This document shows positions 51,935 through 61,027 of a DNA stretch of 64,000 nt, piece after piece. The translations under genes and the position numbers were made by a program. The notes below the pieces were generated by a model. That model ran no database searches. It was not told where the DNA came from and saw only the letters and a program-made list of their open reading frames with translations. The stretch spans positions 62,001 through 126,000 of the forward strand of contig NZ_FNSK01000004.1 of assembly GCF_900105075.1 (NCBI RefSeq), read 5' to 3'. The DNA is from Rhodobacter sp. 24-YEA-8 (GTDB lineage: Bacteria; Pseudomonadota; Alphaproteobacteria; Rhodobacterales; Rhodobacteraceae). The first letter of the stretch is position 1. Each line of letters begins with the position of its first letter.

Positions 51935-52450
51935 TCATGTTCGCCCCCGCCTTGCCAGCACATCGCGGCAATGCATCATTGCCAGTTTCAGATCATTCAG
52001 CACCGTCCGCTCGGACACATCCAGCGCTGCCGCGATCCGCTTGTTCGGCCATTCCTCGATCCGGCTGAGCCGCACCACCGTCCGCACCCGTTCCGGGAGT
52101 TGCCGCAGAGCCTCGGTCAGCTGGCGCAGGTTTTCACGGTCTATCAGCACGGTTTCGGCAGTGGGCGCGCAGGAGGGGATCTGTGCGACGCTGTCGGCTT
52201 CCGGATCCGACGGCGCTGCGGTCTGGCGTAAGCGGCTCCTGCGCAGATGATCCAGCGCCAGATTGCGCGCGGTGCGGAACAGAAAGGCCTCGATATGGAT
52301 GATTTCCTGCTGTTGTGCCGCTTTATGCGCTCGCAGATAGGTTTCCTGGGTCAGATCGGTCGCCACCTGCCTGTCGCGTACAAGCCGCAGGACAGAGCCG
52401 GTCAGGGCCTGCCGTTGCGCAATAAAGATCGTATCCAGCGTGTTGGACAT
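51935..52450 (-). CDS. FecI-type ECF sigma factor, module A
   Basis: A 171-residue ECF sigma factor. Region 2 is at about 10-75 (DLTQETYLRAHKA, FRTARNLALDHLRR) and region 4 at about 112-165 (LRQLPERVRTVVRLSRIEEW, IAAALDVSERTVLNDLKLAM). It heads the sigma, FecR, receptor, heme oxygenase series and probably drives the receptor operon when the receptor is occupied. Its own promoter should respond to iron, but no Fur/Irr box was identified with confidence. Confidence 0.92.
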   Translation of the reverse strand: MSNTLDTIFIAQRQALTGSVLRLVRDRQVATDLTQETYLRAHKAAQQQEIIHIEAFLFRTARNLALDHLRRSRLRQTAAPSDPEADSVAQIPSCAPTAETVLIDRENLRQLTEALRQLPERVRTVVRLSRIEEWPNKRIAAALDVSERTVLNDLKLAMMHCRDVLARRGRT

Positions 52451-52807
52451 GGAACGGAAACCACGGGGGCCGAGCCTGGCGATGCTTGATGGGAAGCCGC
52501 AGGGGCGGCGGTTGTGCCTGTGCTTCCCGATGCTCTGGCTGTGCCGCTCCGCATGACGGAGCTTACATGGCTCTGCCCCTGATTAGAAAAATAACGGCAG
52601 ATCCGCAATGCGCGGCGCATTGATTGCTGTCGGAAAATACATCTCGGCGGCTCGAAAGGGGCGGCCCCAGGGCGCCGGCCCATTGCCGCCGGTCGCAGAG
52701 CGAGAATGCTGTGCGACAGTATGCCCGCTAAGCGGCCATTCGGCGTGTGGCGCAGAAACCCGCCCGCCAGAAGGTTGGAGCGCCGGCGATACCTGCCGGG
52801 GTGGCGG
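52451..52807. other. 357-bp gap between the module A sigma gene and the secreted protein gene
   Basis: No supported gene. It should contain the promoter of the module A sigma factor; an AT-richer patch lies near 52575-52600. No reliable promoter or iron box can be assigned by eye. Confidence 0.5.
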
Positions 52808-53962
52808 CTAGTCAGCCGCTGCCGCAGCGGGCGCGGAACCGATACGCAGGATCGCCACATCGCGGAACTGGATGCCGGTCACAACCGAACGCAAGACGGG
52901 GAGGTTGCCAGCCTCGCTGTCCTCAGCCGGGGCGAGCACGATCCGCGCCGCGCAGCCTGGGGCCGCATCAACGGTCTGGCCCGTGAGTCTGGCGGCTGCG
53001 GGAACATAGGCCGGGTTCATCATGGTCCAAAGCAAAGGGGCCCGCGCGAGCGCCTCTTCCGCTTCGGCGCAGCTTGGATAGGCGAGAGAAAGAACGGCCT
53101 GTGCGCCGGACGGCGTCACGACCTCGGCCAGAATGGCACCTGAATAAAGCGGCAGCCCTGCGGAGATATTCGCGACTTCGGCCTCGAATGCGGCCTGCGC
53201 TTCTTCCTGGGTCTTGCCGATCAGAAATGCAGGATCGACAGACTGCGCCCCCACGGCAAGCGGCGACAGGATCAGGGCCTGGATCACGCCCTCGCTTTCA
53301 TATTCGACCCCGGCAAGCGCGATACGTCCTGCATCGCTCTCAAGCGCGGTCGTTGACGCGCCAAGCACAGGCGCGAAATCGGCCGAAGTTGCGGCCTGCA
53401 GCAGGGCCGCGTCACGCAAAGTGACTGTGGAGGTTCTGCCCATCGGGCCGCGCCATGGATCTGCCACGTCAGAGCGGGCAAAGTCCATCGCGCCCGGATC
53501 GCCATTTGCCAGCACACCGGGCAGAAGCCCGGCCCGCGCGAAGCCAAGGTCGGCCAGGCCGTCAAAGGCGCCCTGAGCGGCAGACGCATCCGGGAACCCC
53601 CAGAGCGAGATTTCCTGCGGCGCCTGTCCGAAACCAGCCAGCCAGCGCAGATCGCTCAACCCGATACCGGATCTGGCGCGAAACAGCGCCGGGTCCGCGC
53701 CCAGAGCCGCAACTGGCCGGATGTTCGCGCCCCAGGCAAGTCTGGCAAGATGCTCCGACGAGAGTGAACCGTCTTTTCCCAAAAGCTGTGCAAGGCCAAG
53801 ATATTCGACATAGCCCTGCTCTGCCGACGTAAAGACAGAAGCAGGCAACAGCGCCATCAGGACGCGCAGATCGGCATCCTCTCGGGCACTGGCCGCCGCC
53901 GGAAGCCATGTCATCGCCGCCATACCGATCAAGGCGCTGACCATTCTGTGTCTGAATGCCAT
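52808..53962 (-). CDS. Exported protein of unknown function between the two heme modules
   Basis: A 384-residue protein with a signal peptide (about 1-27, ending AAASA). The mature part is acidic, Ala-rich, with two cysteines (YPSCAEAEE, APGCAARIV). It contains TM-free repeats such as LRWLAGFGQAPQEISLWGFPD. No family recognised. I chose ATG 53962 behind AAGGGGATAG; the longer frame upstream has no supporting signal. Its location suggests a role in heme capture or release, but nothing in the sequence proves it. Confidence 0.65.
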   Translation of the reverse strand: MAFRHRMVSALIGMAAMTWLPAAASAREDADLRVLMALLPASVFTSAEQGYVEYLGLAQLLGKDGSLSSEHLARLAWGANIRPVAALGADPALFRARSGIGLSDLRWLAGFGQAPQEISLWGFPDASAAQGAFDGLADLGFARAGLLPGVLANGDPGAMDFARSDVADPWRGPMGRTSTVTLRDAALLQAATSADFAPVLGASTTALESDAGRIALAGVEYESEGVIQALILSPLAVGAQSVDPAFLIGKTQEEAQAAFEAEVANISAGLPLYSGAILAEVVTPSGAQAVLSLAYPSCAEAEEALARAPLLWTMMNPAYVPAAARLTGQTVDAAPGCAARIVLAPAEDSEAGNLPVLRSVVTGIQFRDVAILRIGSAPAAAAAD

Positions 53963-54973
53963 GACTATCCCCTTGTTGCCGTGAAGTCGGGCGAGAGGCT
54001 GCAGCCAACCTCTCCGGGTTGCAAGTACGGGAAGCCATTGCCTGTGTTCAAAAAATCGGGTGCGAGATAAAGAGGGCCGCGCGGCACGCAAGTAGGCCCC
54101 TGAGCCATAGCTTCGATGGGCGGTCGGCGGCGGCGTTACGCCCTGCGCGCCGCCGGACGGCAGAACGGACCATTGGCCTTCAGGTATCCAGGACGCCGCC
54201 CTGAAGGGATCGCATCTTAGGGCTACTACCGGGCAACCTTCCAAAATCGCATCTGTACAGAAGGCCACTGGGGCGCGCAGTTTTAGATCCGACATTACAG
54301 AGCCAGGGAAATCATGGGCCAACATGACCTGATTATCTTTCCGCGGCGCTAATTCTCACCGGAAAGATGAGCCGTCGCCGCAACAGAAAAACTGTTGCGG
54401 TCCCGGTCGGACGGCAGCATTCCGGGAATTCCGTCAAGATACAGTGGTCGATGCCGATCATCGATAATGGGTCGACCGTGCCCTCCTGGAAATGCTTCAG
54501 CCGGTTTGCCGCGGTGCCCGTGGCGCTACGGTTCAACATGTCAACTTGAAAACTACCTGGGCTCACCGCCTTACGACACAGAGCGAATATGCTGGGTAGG
54601 TATGAAGCTCTTGCCGGAAACGGCGGGCCGACCGAGATAGATGTCGTGTGGTTTCATTGTCTGCTTGAAATTCAGAAGGAGATTGTTCTGAAATCCGGAC
54701 ATGGTGTTCCAGCCGGGCGGCTGTGCTCTGTTGAGACTCCAGGATACCCTTTGCTGGCACCAATGATGCGATACCGATCATGACCACCTGCTGGTGTGCA
54801 TGCTGAACGCAGACCAGCCGCACGACACAAAGGCCGGATAGCAATTGACAGGGTTCGGGAAACGCAGCATCTCCGCCATAGCCGAGGCCAAAAAAAGCAG
54901 AAACAGACCCTCAGCCACCGGGTGGATTCGTCTTGCCCGGCGACTGGAACCGGCAACAATCGGAGCGTCAGGC
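53963..54973. other. 1-kb region with no supported gene
   Basis: Short frames occur on both strands, but none has a start signal, coding bias and family match together. The composition is lower in GC and mixed, unlike the flanking genes. It may hold decayed mobile DNA. The right end (54880-54973) carries the leader of the module B sigma gene. Confidence 0.5.
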
Positions 54974-55477
54974 ATGGCCTGGGACTTTCAGGGCCTTTTT
55001 CGGCGGCATGCACCGGGTATCAGCAGCGCCCTGCGCAGGCGCGGCCTTGATGCTGAAACAGCTGCCGATCTGACCCAGGATGCGTTTGTCAGAACGATAG
55101 CCGCACGGCCGGACAGTGATGCGGCGGACCATCTGATGCAGGCCTATCTCCACCGGGTGGCGCGCAATCTCTGGGTCAACCACACCAAACGGCAGGCGCT
55201 TATCTTCGTTCTTCCGCTGGATGATCCCGAAGCGAAGGCTGCGCAGGCCGGCGCACCCGATACCGAGAGCATTCTCGTAAGCCGCGAGCAACTACGCCTT
55301 GTCGCCGCGGTTCTGGCGGAACTGCCGGAGCGGCAGCGCCGCGCCTTCCTGCTGCACCGCATGGAAAACCTCGCCATAGCTCGTATTGCGGAGGAGTTGG
55401 GCCTCTCGACCACCCGCACCTGGGAGCTGATCCGCGCGACTTATCGCCTGATTGTCCTGCGGACCGGAGGCACGTGA
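54974..55477 (+). CDS. FecI-type ECF sigma factor, module B
   Basis: A 167-residue ECF sigma factor. Region 2 is at about 10-80 (AADLTQDAFVRTIA, LHRVARNLWVNHTKR) and region 4 at about 110-160 (LAELPERQRRAFLLHRMENL, IAEELGLSTTRTWELIRATY). It corresponds in position to the sigma factor of module A but is only distantly similar. I chose ATG 54974. Its stop is 1 bp from the fecR-like gene. Confidence 0.9.
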   Translation: MAWDFQGLFRRHAPGISSALRRRGLDAETAADLTQDAFVRTIAARPDSDAADHLMQAYLHRVARNLWVNHTKRQALIFVLPLDDPEAKAAQAGAPDTESILVSREQLRLVAAVLAELPERQRRAFLLHRMENLAIARIAEELGLSTTRTWELIRATYRLIVLRTGGT

Positions 55478-55478
55478 C

Positions 55479-56435
55479 ATGTGCTGCGCTTTCGCAACTC
55501 GGCCAGATCCGGACAGCAAAAGTGCCAGATTGCTGGATGAGGCCATTGATCTGACGATGCGGCGGCAGATCGCCCCGGATAATCCGGTCACGCAGCAGAC
55601 CATTGCTGTCTGGCGCGCGCGCTCGCCCGAGCATGACCGCATCTGGCTGCGCGTCGCCGAAGCCCATGGTCTTAGCGGCATCGCCCTCGCACCAGAGGCG
55701 GGCGGGCGCGGCATCTCCAGACGCAAACTGGTGACGGGCGGAGTTGCCGTGATCGGCTGCAGTTTGGCCGGCGCCTGGGCTGTGCCCCACCTGCGCCTGC
55801 GCCTGACTGCCGACCATATCACGACTACCGCTGAGCTCTTGCCTTTGGAATTGCCGGACGGAACACGCGTCACTCTGGGCCCGGACAGCGCAATCGCCGG
55901 CCCCGCATCGCAAAGGCCCCGCGAGCTCCGGCTTTTGCAGGGAATGGCCTGGTTCGAAGTGGCCGAGGATCCGAGTCTGCCATTCGTGCTGGGACTGGGA
56001 GACAGCATGGAGGCGCGGACGATCAGCGCCTCATTCGAGGCGTCAAGTGATGCCGGCGTCGTCAACCTGGCGGTCAGTCGGGGAACGCTCAGCCTGGCCG
56101 GGCGCGTATCACAGCGGATCGACAGCGGAACATGGCTCCGCATTGACCCGTCAACCGGTCTTTCGGAACAGGGCAGCCGCGATCCATCGCTTGCCGGTAT
56201 CTGGAAAGAGGGGCTGATCATCGCCGAAGCTGAGCCGCTTGAATCGCTGGTGGCCCGGATCGCGCGCTGGTTGCCCGGCTCCGTTATCATCGCCGGGGCG
56301 GAGATCGCGCGAGCCAGGGTGAGCGGGCTTTTTGACATCTCAGAGCCCGAGCGCGCATTGGCGGCAGCGGTTCACCCGACCGGCGCCAGGATCCGCCATG
56401 CAAGCGGCCTTTTGACCGTTATTTCCGCAGTCTGA
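55479..56435 (+). CDS. FecR-family anti-sigma/transducer protein, module B
   Basis: A 318-residue protein. The N-terminal cytoplasmic domain has DEAIDLTMRRQIAPDNP and the WRARSPEHDRIWLRV motif. One membrane segment with an Arg-Arg-Lys lead lies at about 87-107 (GGVAVIGCSLAGAWAVP). The periplasmic FecR domain has LELPDGTRVTLGPDSAIA and LLQGMAWFEVAEDPSLPF. The C-terminal end resembles an STN-like repeat. It is coupled to the sigma gene by a one-base gap. Confidence 0.88.
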   Translation: MCCAFATRPDPDSKSARLLDEAIDLTMRRQIAPDNPVTQQTIAVWRARSPEHDRIWLRVAEAHGLSGIALAPEAGGRGISRRKLVTGGVAVIGCSLAGAWAVPHLRLRLTADHITTTAELLPLELPDGTRVTLGPDSAIAGPASQRPRELRLLQGMAWFEVAEDPSLPFVLGLGDSMEARTISASFEASSDAGVVNLAVSRGTLSLAGRVSQRIDSGTWLRIDPSTGLSEQGSRDPSLAGIWKEGLIIAEAEPLESLVARIARWLPGSVIIAGAEIARARVSGLFDISEPERALAAAVHPTGARIRHASGLLTVISAV

Positions 56436-56572
56436 ACTTTTTTCGCAGTTTATGCCGAATGAATCGCCTGTCCGATTGTATTACTTACAGGGTCGGGCAA
56501 TACCCACGGCGTTCCAGCGGAACGAGGCACGGCGCACCCTCCAGTTCAGTTTGACCGAAGGAGTGGGACGCC

Positions 56573-59308
56573 GTGGGCGAAATACGTGCAGTTTCAGACT
56601 ATTACCCGGTGAGGCCGGGAACAGGAAGCCTGTGTCGGCTTCTTTTGCTATCCACGGTGATGTTTGCAGCACAGGCGGCGGTGTTTGCGCCTGCGGCTAT
56701 TGCACAGGAAATCCTGGAAGAGGTGCGCTTCTCTGTTCCGGCGGGCCCGCTGGGGCAGGCGCTGGTCGTCTGGGGTCGTCAGGCGGGCGTGCAGATCTCG
56801 TATCTGGATGCCACCACATCGGGCAAAAATACCTCCGGGCTGACCGGGACATTGCCGCCCGAGCAGGCGCTTTCGCGGCTCCTGTCCGATACCGGGCTCA
56901 GCTACAGTTTCAGCGACGCACGCAGCGTCATTATCTTTGGCCGGCCCGCTGAGGAAACGGGCGCAGATCCTGCCGGCAATGTCATGCTGGGCACCATCCT
57001 TCTGGGGGGCGGCAGTCTTGGCAGCCATGACGACACTTTCGAAACGGCAGGCTCGGTCGCCTATGTTTCGGGTGAGGAAGTGGCGCAAAAGCGCGGCACA
57101 TCTGTTGGCGACTTTATCTCTGGTGTGCCTGGCGTATTGAATGGCGACAGCCGCAATTCCGGTGCGCTTGATGTCAATATTCGCGGGATGCAGGGCGAAG
57201 GCCGCGTTGCGGTGGTGATTGACGGCGCCAGCAACCAGCAGACTGTCTATCGCGGCTATAACGGTGCCCGGTCCAGCAGCTATGTCGACCCTGATTTCAT
57301 CGGTGAGGTCGCAATTGAAAAGGGTGCCAGCACGGGCGCCGATGCCTCGGGCGCGATTGGCGGTATCATGCGGATGCGGACGCTTTCGGTCCACGACATC
57401 CCGCTGCCTGGCAAAAAGCTGGGGTTCCGGATCCGCACCGGGGTGAATACAAACAGCACTTCCGCGCCGGAGGTACAGACTTTGGGCGGGGTCGCGGGCG
57501 GCTATTTCCCGATCGGCCAGCCCGCAAATACGCGCGATGGCGGCAATATGAATCGCCCAGGGCTCCTGAAGCCGACAGGCGGCAGCGCCAGTATCGCTGC
57601 CGCCTTCACCTCGGAAAATGTCGATCTGGTTGCCTCGGTTGCCCGCCGCGTCAACGGCAACTATTTTTCCGGCGAGCATGGCCGGGGGCAGGCCCATCTC
57701 GTCGAGTTCGGGGATAACGGCTATGGCTCGAATGTGATCGGCTATGAAGGCCTCTCGCCCTGGAAAGGCGGCGAGGAGATCCTCAACACCTCGAATGAGA
57801 ATACCTCGGTCCTGCTGAAGGGCAATTTCCGCATCGGGGCGGATCAAGAGTTCGAACTCAGCTATATGGGATATGACAGCAGCTATGGCGAGATCATGCC
57901 CACCCGACTTGGCACGCATACAAGTGCCGTGGGCGGCTATCAGTCGCCGCTCGATACGCTTGATCTGAAGACCTATACTCTGCGCTATAAATGGGATCCG
58001 GAAAGCGATCTGGTCAATCTCAAGGTCGATGCTTTCAGAACCGACCTCGATCACCGCCCGACCAGCCTGACAACCGTCAATGGCATAACGACCACATCCT
58101 ATATCTGGTCCCGCGTCGTGCGCGACGGCGTTACCATTTCCAATGAAAGTCTCATCACGGCAATTCCGGGCGACTTCAGGCTGACCTATGGTGGTGCATG
58201 GCAGCGCGAGAATATGGGGCTGCCGGATGGTCTGGAAAACAACCGCGCCTTCACCGATCAGATGGAGTTTCCACCAAGAACCGGGAAGCGAACCGAGATC
58301 AGCGGCTTCGTAAATGCCGACTGGCAGATCAATCCGGAATGGCAGATCGCTGCGGGCCTGCGTTACGCGGATTTCGAAACGACCGACCACAATTACAAGC
58401 TGGCCTGGGACGGCGTAAGCTACTGGCCGAATATGCGTTTCAACCTGGTCCCGGGTCAAACGACCACGCTTTCCGGTCATGGGTTGTCAAAAAACATCTC
58501 GCTCAGCTGGGCACCGACAGAAACACTTCAGCTTTATGCCCGCTATTCCGACAGCTTCCGAATGCCAAGCATTTTCGAGACGATCAACGGCTTCTCGACC
58601 GGAAGTGTTCCCGCAGATCTGCGTCCGGAAAACGCGAAAAGCCTGGAGTTGGGCGTGAACAAATCCTTTGCCGGCGTATTGGCAGAAGATGACGCCCTGC
58701 GCCTGCATCTGGCCTATTATGACAACAATATCGACAACTATGTGACGCGTTCGGACGTTCCGACCGAACTCGCCCCCAACTGGTTCATTGGCGGGCTGGG
58801 GATGCTCAATCTTGAGAATGCCCGAATGAAGGGGATCGAAGTCGCGGCCGATTATGTGCGGGGCGATTTCTCTGCAAGGCTGACCTGGAATCACGCGATC
58901 ACGTCACGTTACTGCGCCCGACCCGGAACGGTGTGGAACCAGGAGCTTTGCAATGGTGGTGGTTTCGTTAACAGCTATGCGCTGCAACATGTGCCGCCAA
59001 AGGATCAGGTCACGCTGCAGCTCGGCTATACGCTTCTCAATGACAGGTTGGATATCGGCACCCGGATCAGCTATTTTTCACGCCGCCTCGTTGAAACCAC
59101 GGTCGCAAATACTTCGCAGATTCAACCGGGTAAGTGGAACCCCTATACGCTGGTCGATGTCTATGCGACCTACAGGATCGACGATGCAAAGCAGATCGAC
59201 TTTGCCATCGATAACCTGACTGACCGCTACTACATGGATGCGCTAAACGCGGCGCTGATGCCCGCGCCCGGTCGGACCTTCCGCATAAACTTCACTGCGA
59301 AATTCTGA
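56573..59308 (+). CDS. TonB-dependent receptor with N-terminal STN domain (heme/iron), module B
   Basis: A 911-residue outer-membrane transporter starting at GTG behind GAAGGAG. A signal peptide with a charged lead ends near residue 44 (APAAIAQ). The STN domain at about 50-120 has FSVPAGPLGQALVVWGRQAGVQI, the plug at about 155-270 has RGMQGEGRVAVVIDGASNQQ, and the barrel ends FTAKF. It shares the plug signature and YIDPDF/YVDPDF segment with the module A receptor. The linked heme oxygenase argues for heme uptake. Confidence 0.9.
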   Translation: MGEIRAVSDYYPVRPGTGSLCRLLLLSTVMFAAQAAVFAPAAIAQEILEEVRFSVPAGPLGQALVVWGRQAGVQISYLDATTSGKNTSGLTGTLPPEQALSRLLSDTGLSYSFSDARSVIIFGRPAEETGADPAGNVMLGTILLGGGSLGSHDDTFETAGSVAYVSGEEVAQKRGTSVGDFISGVPGVLNGDSRNSGALDVNIRGMQGEGRVAVVIDGASNQQTVYRGYNGARSSSYVDPDFIGEVAIEKGASTGADASGAIGGIMRMRTLSVHDIPLPGKKLGFRIRTGVNTNSTSAPEVQTLGGVAGGYFPIGQPANTRDGGNMNRPGLLKPTGGSASIAAAFTSENVDLVASVARRVNGNYFSGEHGRGQAHLVEFGDNGYGSNVIGYEGLSPWKGGEEILNTSNENTSVLLKGNFRIGADQEFELSYMGYDSSYGEIMPTRLGTHTSAVGGYQSPLDTLDLKTYTLRYKWDPESDLVNLKVDAFRTDLDHRPTSLTTVNGITTTSYIWSRVVRDGVTISNESLITAIPGDFRLTYGGAWQRENMGLPDGLENNRAFTDQMEFPPRTGKRTEISGFVNADWQINPEWQIAAGLRYADFETTDHNYKLAWDGVSYWPNMRFNLVPGQTTTLSGHGLSKNISLSWAPTETLQLYARYSDSFRMPSIFETINGFSTGSVPADLRPENAKSLELGVNKSFAGVLAEDDALRLHLAYYDNNIDNYVTRSDVPTELAPNWFIGGLGMLNLENARMKGIEVAADYVRGDFSARLTWNHAITSRYCARPGTVWNQELCNGGGFVNSYALQHVPPKDQVTLQLGYTLLNDRLDIGTRISYFSRRLVETTVANTSQIQPGKWNPYTLVDVYATYRIDDAKQIDFAIDNLTDRYYMDALNAALMPAPGRTFRINFTAKF

Positions 59309-59314
59309 CACATG

Positions 59315-59337
59315 ATCCGGGCGCCATGCGCCCGGAT
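59315..59337 (+). other. Stem-loop between receptor and heme oxygenase, module B
   Basis: Perfect 10-bp stem ATCCGGGCGC/GCGCCCGGAT with a 3-nt loop in the 63-bp gap after the receptor stop. Same position as the stem-loop in module A, different sequence. It probably tunes oxygenase expression or mRNA stability. Confidence 0.6.
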
Positions 59338-59371
59338 AAATCACCGCCCTCATGACAACAGGCTCCAGAAC

Positions 59372-60028
59372 ATGATCGATCAGGAAACATCCGCAGCACC
59401 GGCGCGGGGCAAGGTATCCGACCGCGCGGCGGTTCTGCGTGCAGCGACCCAATCGACTCATGAAAAGCTCGACACGTCGATCATGGCCGCCCGCCCCTTT
59501 GACAGCATCTCGAACTACAGTAAATTCCTTAAGGTCCAGCACGCATTCCACCGCGATGTGTCGCCTCTCTATGACGCCCAGGTGCTGCAAAATCTTATCC
59601 CTGATCTGCCGAACCGTGCCCGGCTTGCGGCCGTTGTGCAGGACGCAACTGATCTTGGCATTACCCTGCCGGATTATGTCACGGCACCTGCAACAGCCGA
59701 GGATACCGGGCTCCCCGAGGCCCTTGGCTGGCTTTATGTTGTCGAGGGTTCTAATCTCGGCGCCGCCTTCCTTTTCAGGGCTGCCCTGAAGCTGGGGCTT
59801 TCGGCCACACATGGCGCCCGTCACCTGGCTGAAGCCCCGGAAGGTCGTGCCAAACAGTGGCGCGACTTCAGGGCAGCACTCGATGCAGTGCAGCTTACAG
59901 AAGCGGAACAGGCCCGCGCTATAACAGGCGCAAATGTCGCCTTTGAATGTGTTCGCTCTCTCGTAGCTGAACATCTCGCAGGAAGACCGTCCGATAGTGA
60001 AACGGTGACCTTTCCCGGGGTCAGCTAG
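59372..60028 (+). CDS. Heme oxygenase (biliverdin-producing), module B
   Basis: A 218-residue paralogue of the module A oxygenase. The proximal-His region is ATQSTHEKLD, and EALGWLYVVEGSNLGAAFLF is identical over this stretch in both paralogues except for the final FR/FK. It also shares HGARHLAEAPEGR. It ends module B. I chose ATG 59372. A short C-terminal extension after residue 205 is not shared. Confidence 0.9.
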   Translation: MIDQETSAAPARGKVSDRAAVLRAATQSTHEKLDTSIMAARPFDSISNYSKFLKVQHAFHRDVSPLYDAQVLQNLIPDLPNRARLAAVVQDATDLGITLPDYVTAPATAEDTGLPEALGWLYVVEGSNLGAAFLFRAALKLGLSATHGARHLAEAPEGRAKQWRDFRAALDAVQLTEAEQARAITGANVAFECVRSLVAEHLAGRPSDSETVTFPGVS

Positions 60029-60200
60029 TACAAACCGCAGGGCGCTGTTGCAGCAGTCACCAGCGATCGGGATTCACACGAGGAATCCAGGGTGTAAGGG
60101 CTCGGGATGACCTGGCCTGAACCCGCCGGCTATCGCGCTGGAATGGCTTCGCCGGTGCAGATGCGGTTCATAGATGCCGGATTGCGCCTGATCTTCACTG

Positions 60201-61013
60201 TCAGATCCGGTAACCCAGCCCGGCCGATATCTGTTCCGCACTATCCTGAAGCAAGCGGATAATCCGCGGATCGGGTGTTTTCGGAATGAAGTCGATCGAC
60301 CCTACCAGGGCAAGAGCGCCGAACAGCGTGCGGTCGTTACGCAAAACAGGGGCGGCGATCGCATTAATACCAGAGAAGATTTCTTCCGGCGCATCGGCCC
60401 AACCCCGATTTCTGGTCAGATCGATTTCAGCCCGGAGGCGGTCGGGATCGGTGATTGTGTGGCTTGTGCTGGCGGTGAGCGCCGCTCCGAACAATCTGTC
60501 GCGCAGATCCTGCGGGCCGAACGCCAGGGCGATTTTACCCTGCGCCACGGTGTTGAGCGCGAAGCGCGTGCCTGGCCGCAGGCCGATTTCCAGCAGGCTG
60601 CGCCCGGAAACCACGTCGATGACCACAACTTCGTTTTCATTGAAGGTCGAGATGACGACGGTTTGCCCGACCTGATCGCGCAGCTCTTCCATCACGGGGC
60701 GGGCAATTTCCATGATGTCGAATTTGCGCACGAGCTGCTGCCCCAGAAGATGCAGCCGCCAGCCGGTCGTGTAACGGTTGTTGCGTCCGGTCTGCACGAC
60801 ATAGCCATGTTCGCGCAGACCGGAGAGATGCCGGTGGACACGCGCTTTCGGCATGTCGAGCATCCGTGCCAGATCGCTGACCCCAAGCGCCGCATCGGCC
60901 CCGGCCAGCGCCTCCATGATCAGAAGCGAGATGACCGCATTCGGCAATACATCGGCCTGGCCATCAGCGGGCAAATCATCGGCTGCTGCGCCCGGCACCA
61001 AATGCGGCTTCAT
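60201..61013 (-). CDS. IclR-family transcriptional regulator
   Basis: A 270-residue regulator. The winged helix-turn-helix lies at about 25-85 (GVSDLARMLDMPKARVHRHLSGLREHGYV). The effector domain is at about 100-265 (GQTVVISTFNENEVVVIDVVSG, GINAIAAPVLRND). I chose ATG 61013, with GAGG six bases before it, over an overlapping GTG. It is downstream of a bicupin gene and divergent from a TRAP transporter, with a palindrome between them, so it is the likely regulator of the locus. Confidence 0.9.
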   Translation of the reverse strand: MKPHLVPGAAADDLPADGQADVLPNAVISLLIMEALAGADAALGVSDLARMLDMPKARVHRHLSGLREHGYVVQTGRNNRYTTGWRLHLLGQQLVRKFDIMEIARPVMEELRDQVGQTVVISTFNENEVVVIDVVSGRSLLEIGLRPGTRFALNTVAQGKIALAFGPQDLRDRLFGAALTASTSHTITDPDRLRAEIDLTRNRGWADAPEEIFSGINAIAAPVLRNDRTLFGALALVGSIDFIPKTPDPRIIRLLQDSAEQISAGLGYRI

Positions 61014-61027
61014 TCCCACCTCACATA

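Noticed and set aside
54333..54566. Reverse frame with MIGIDHCILTEFPECC
   Set aside because: No start signal and no convincing family; could be decayed sequence but cannot be supported.
56648..58480. Reverse frame across the module B receptor
   Set aside because: Shadow of a clear TonB-dependent receptor.
60035..60060. GGGCGCTGTTGCA resembling an IS6-family terminal repeat
   Set aside because: No partner inverted repeat or transposase is present nearby, and the match is partial.
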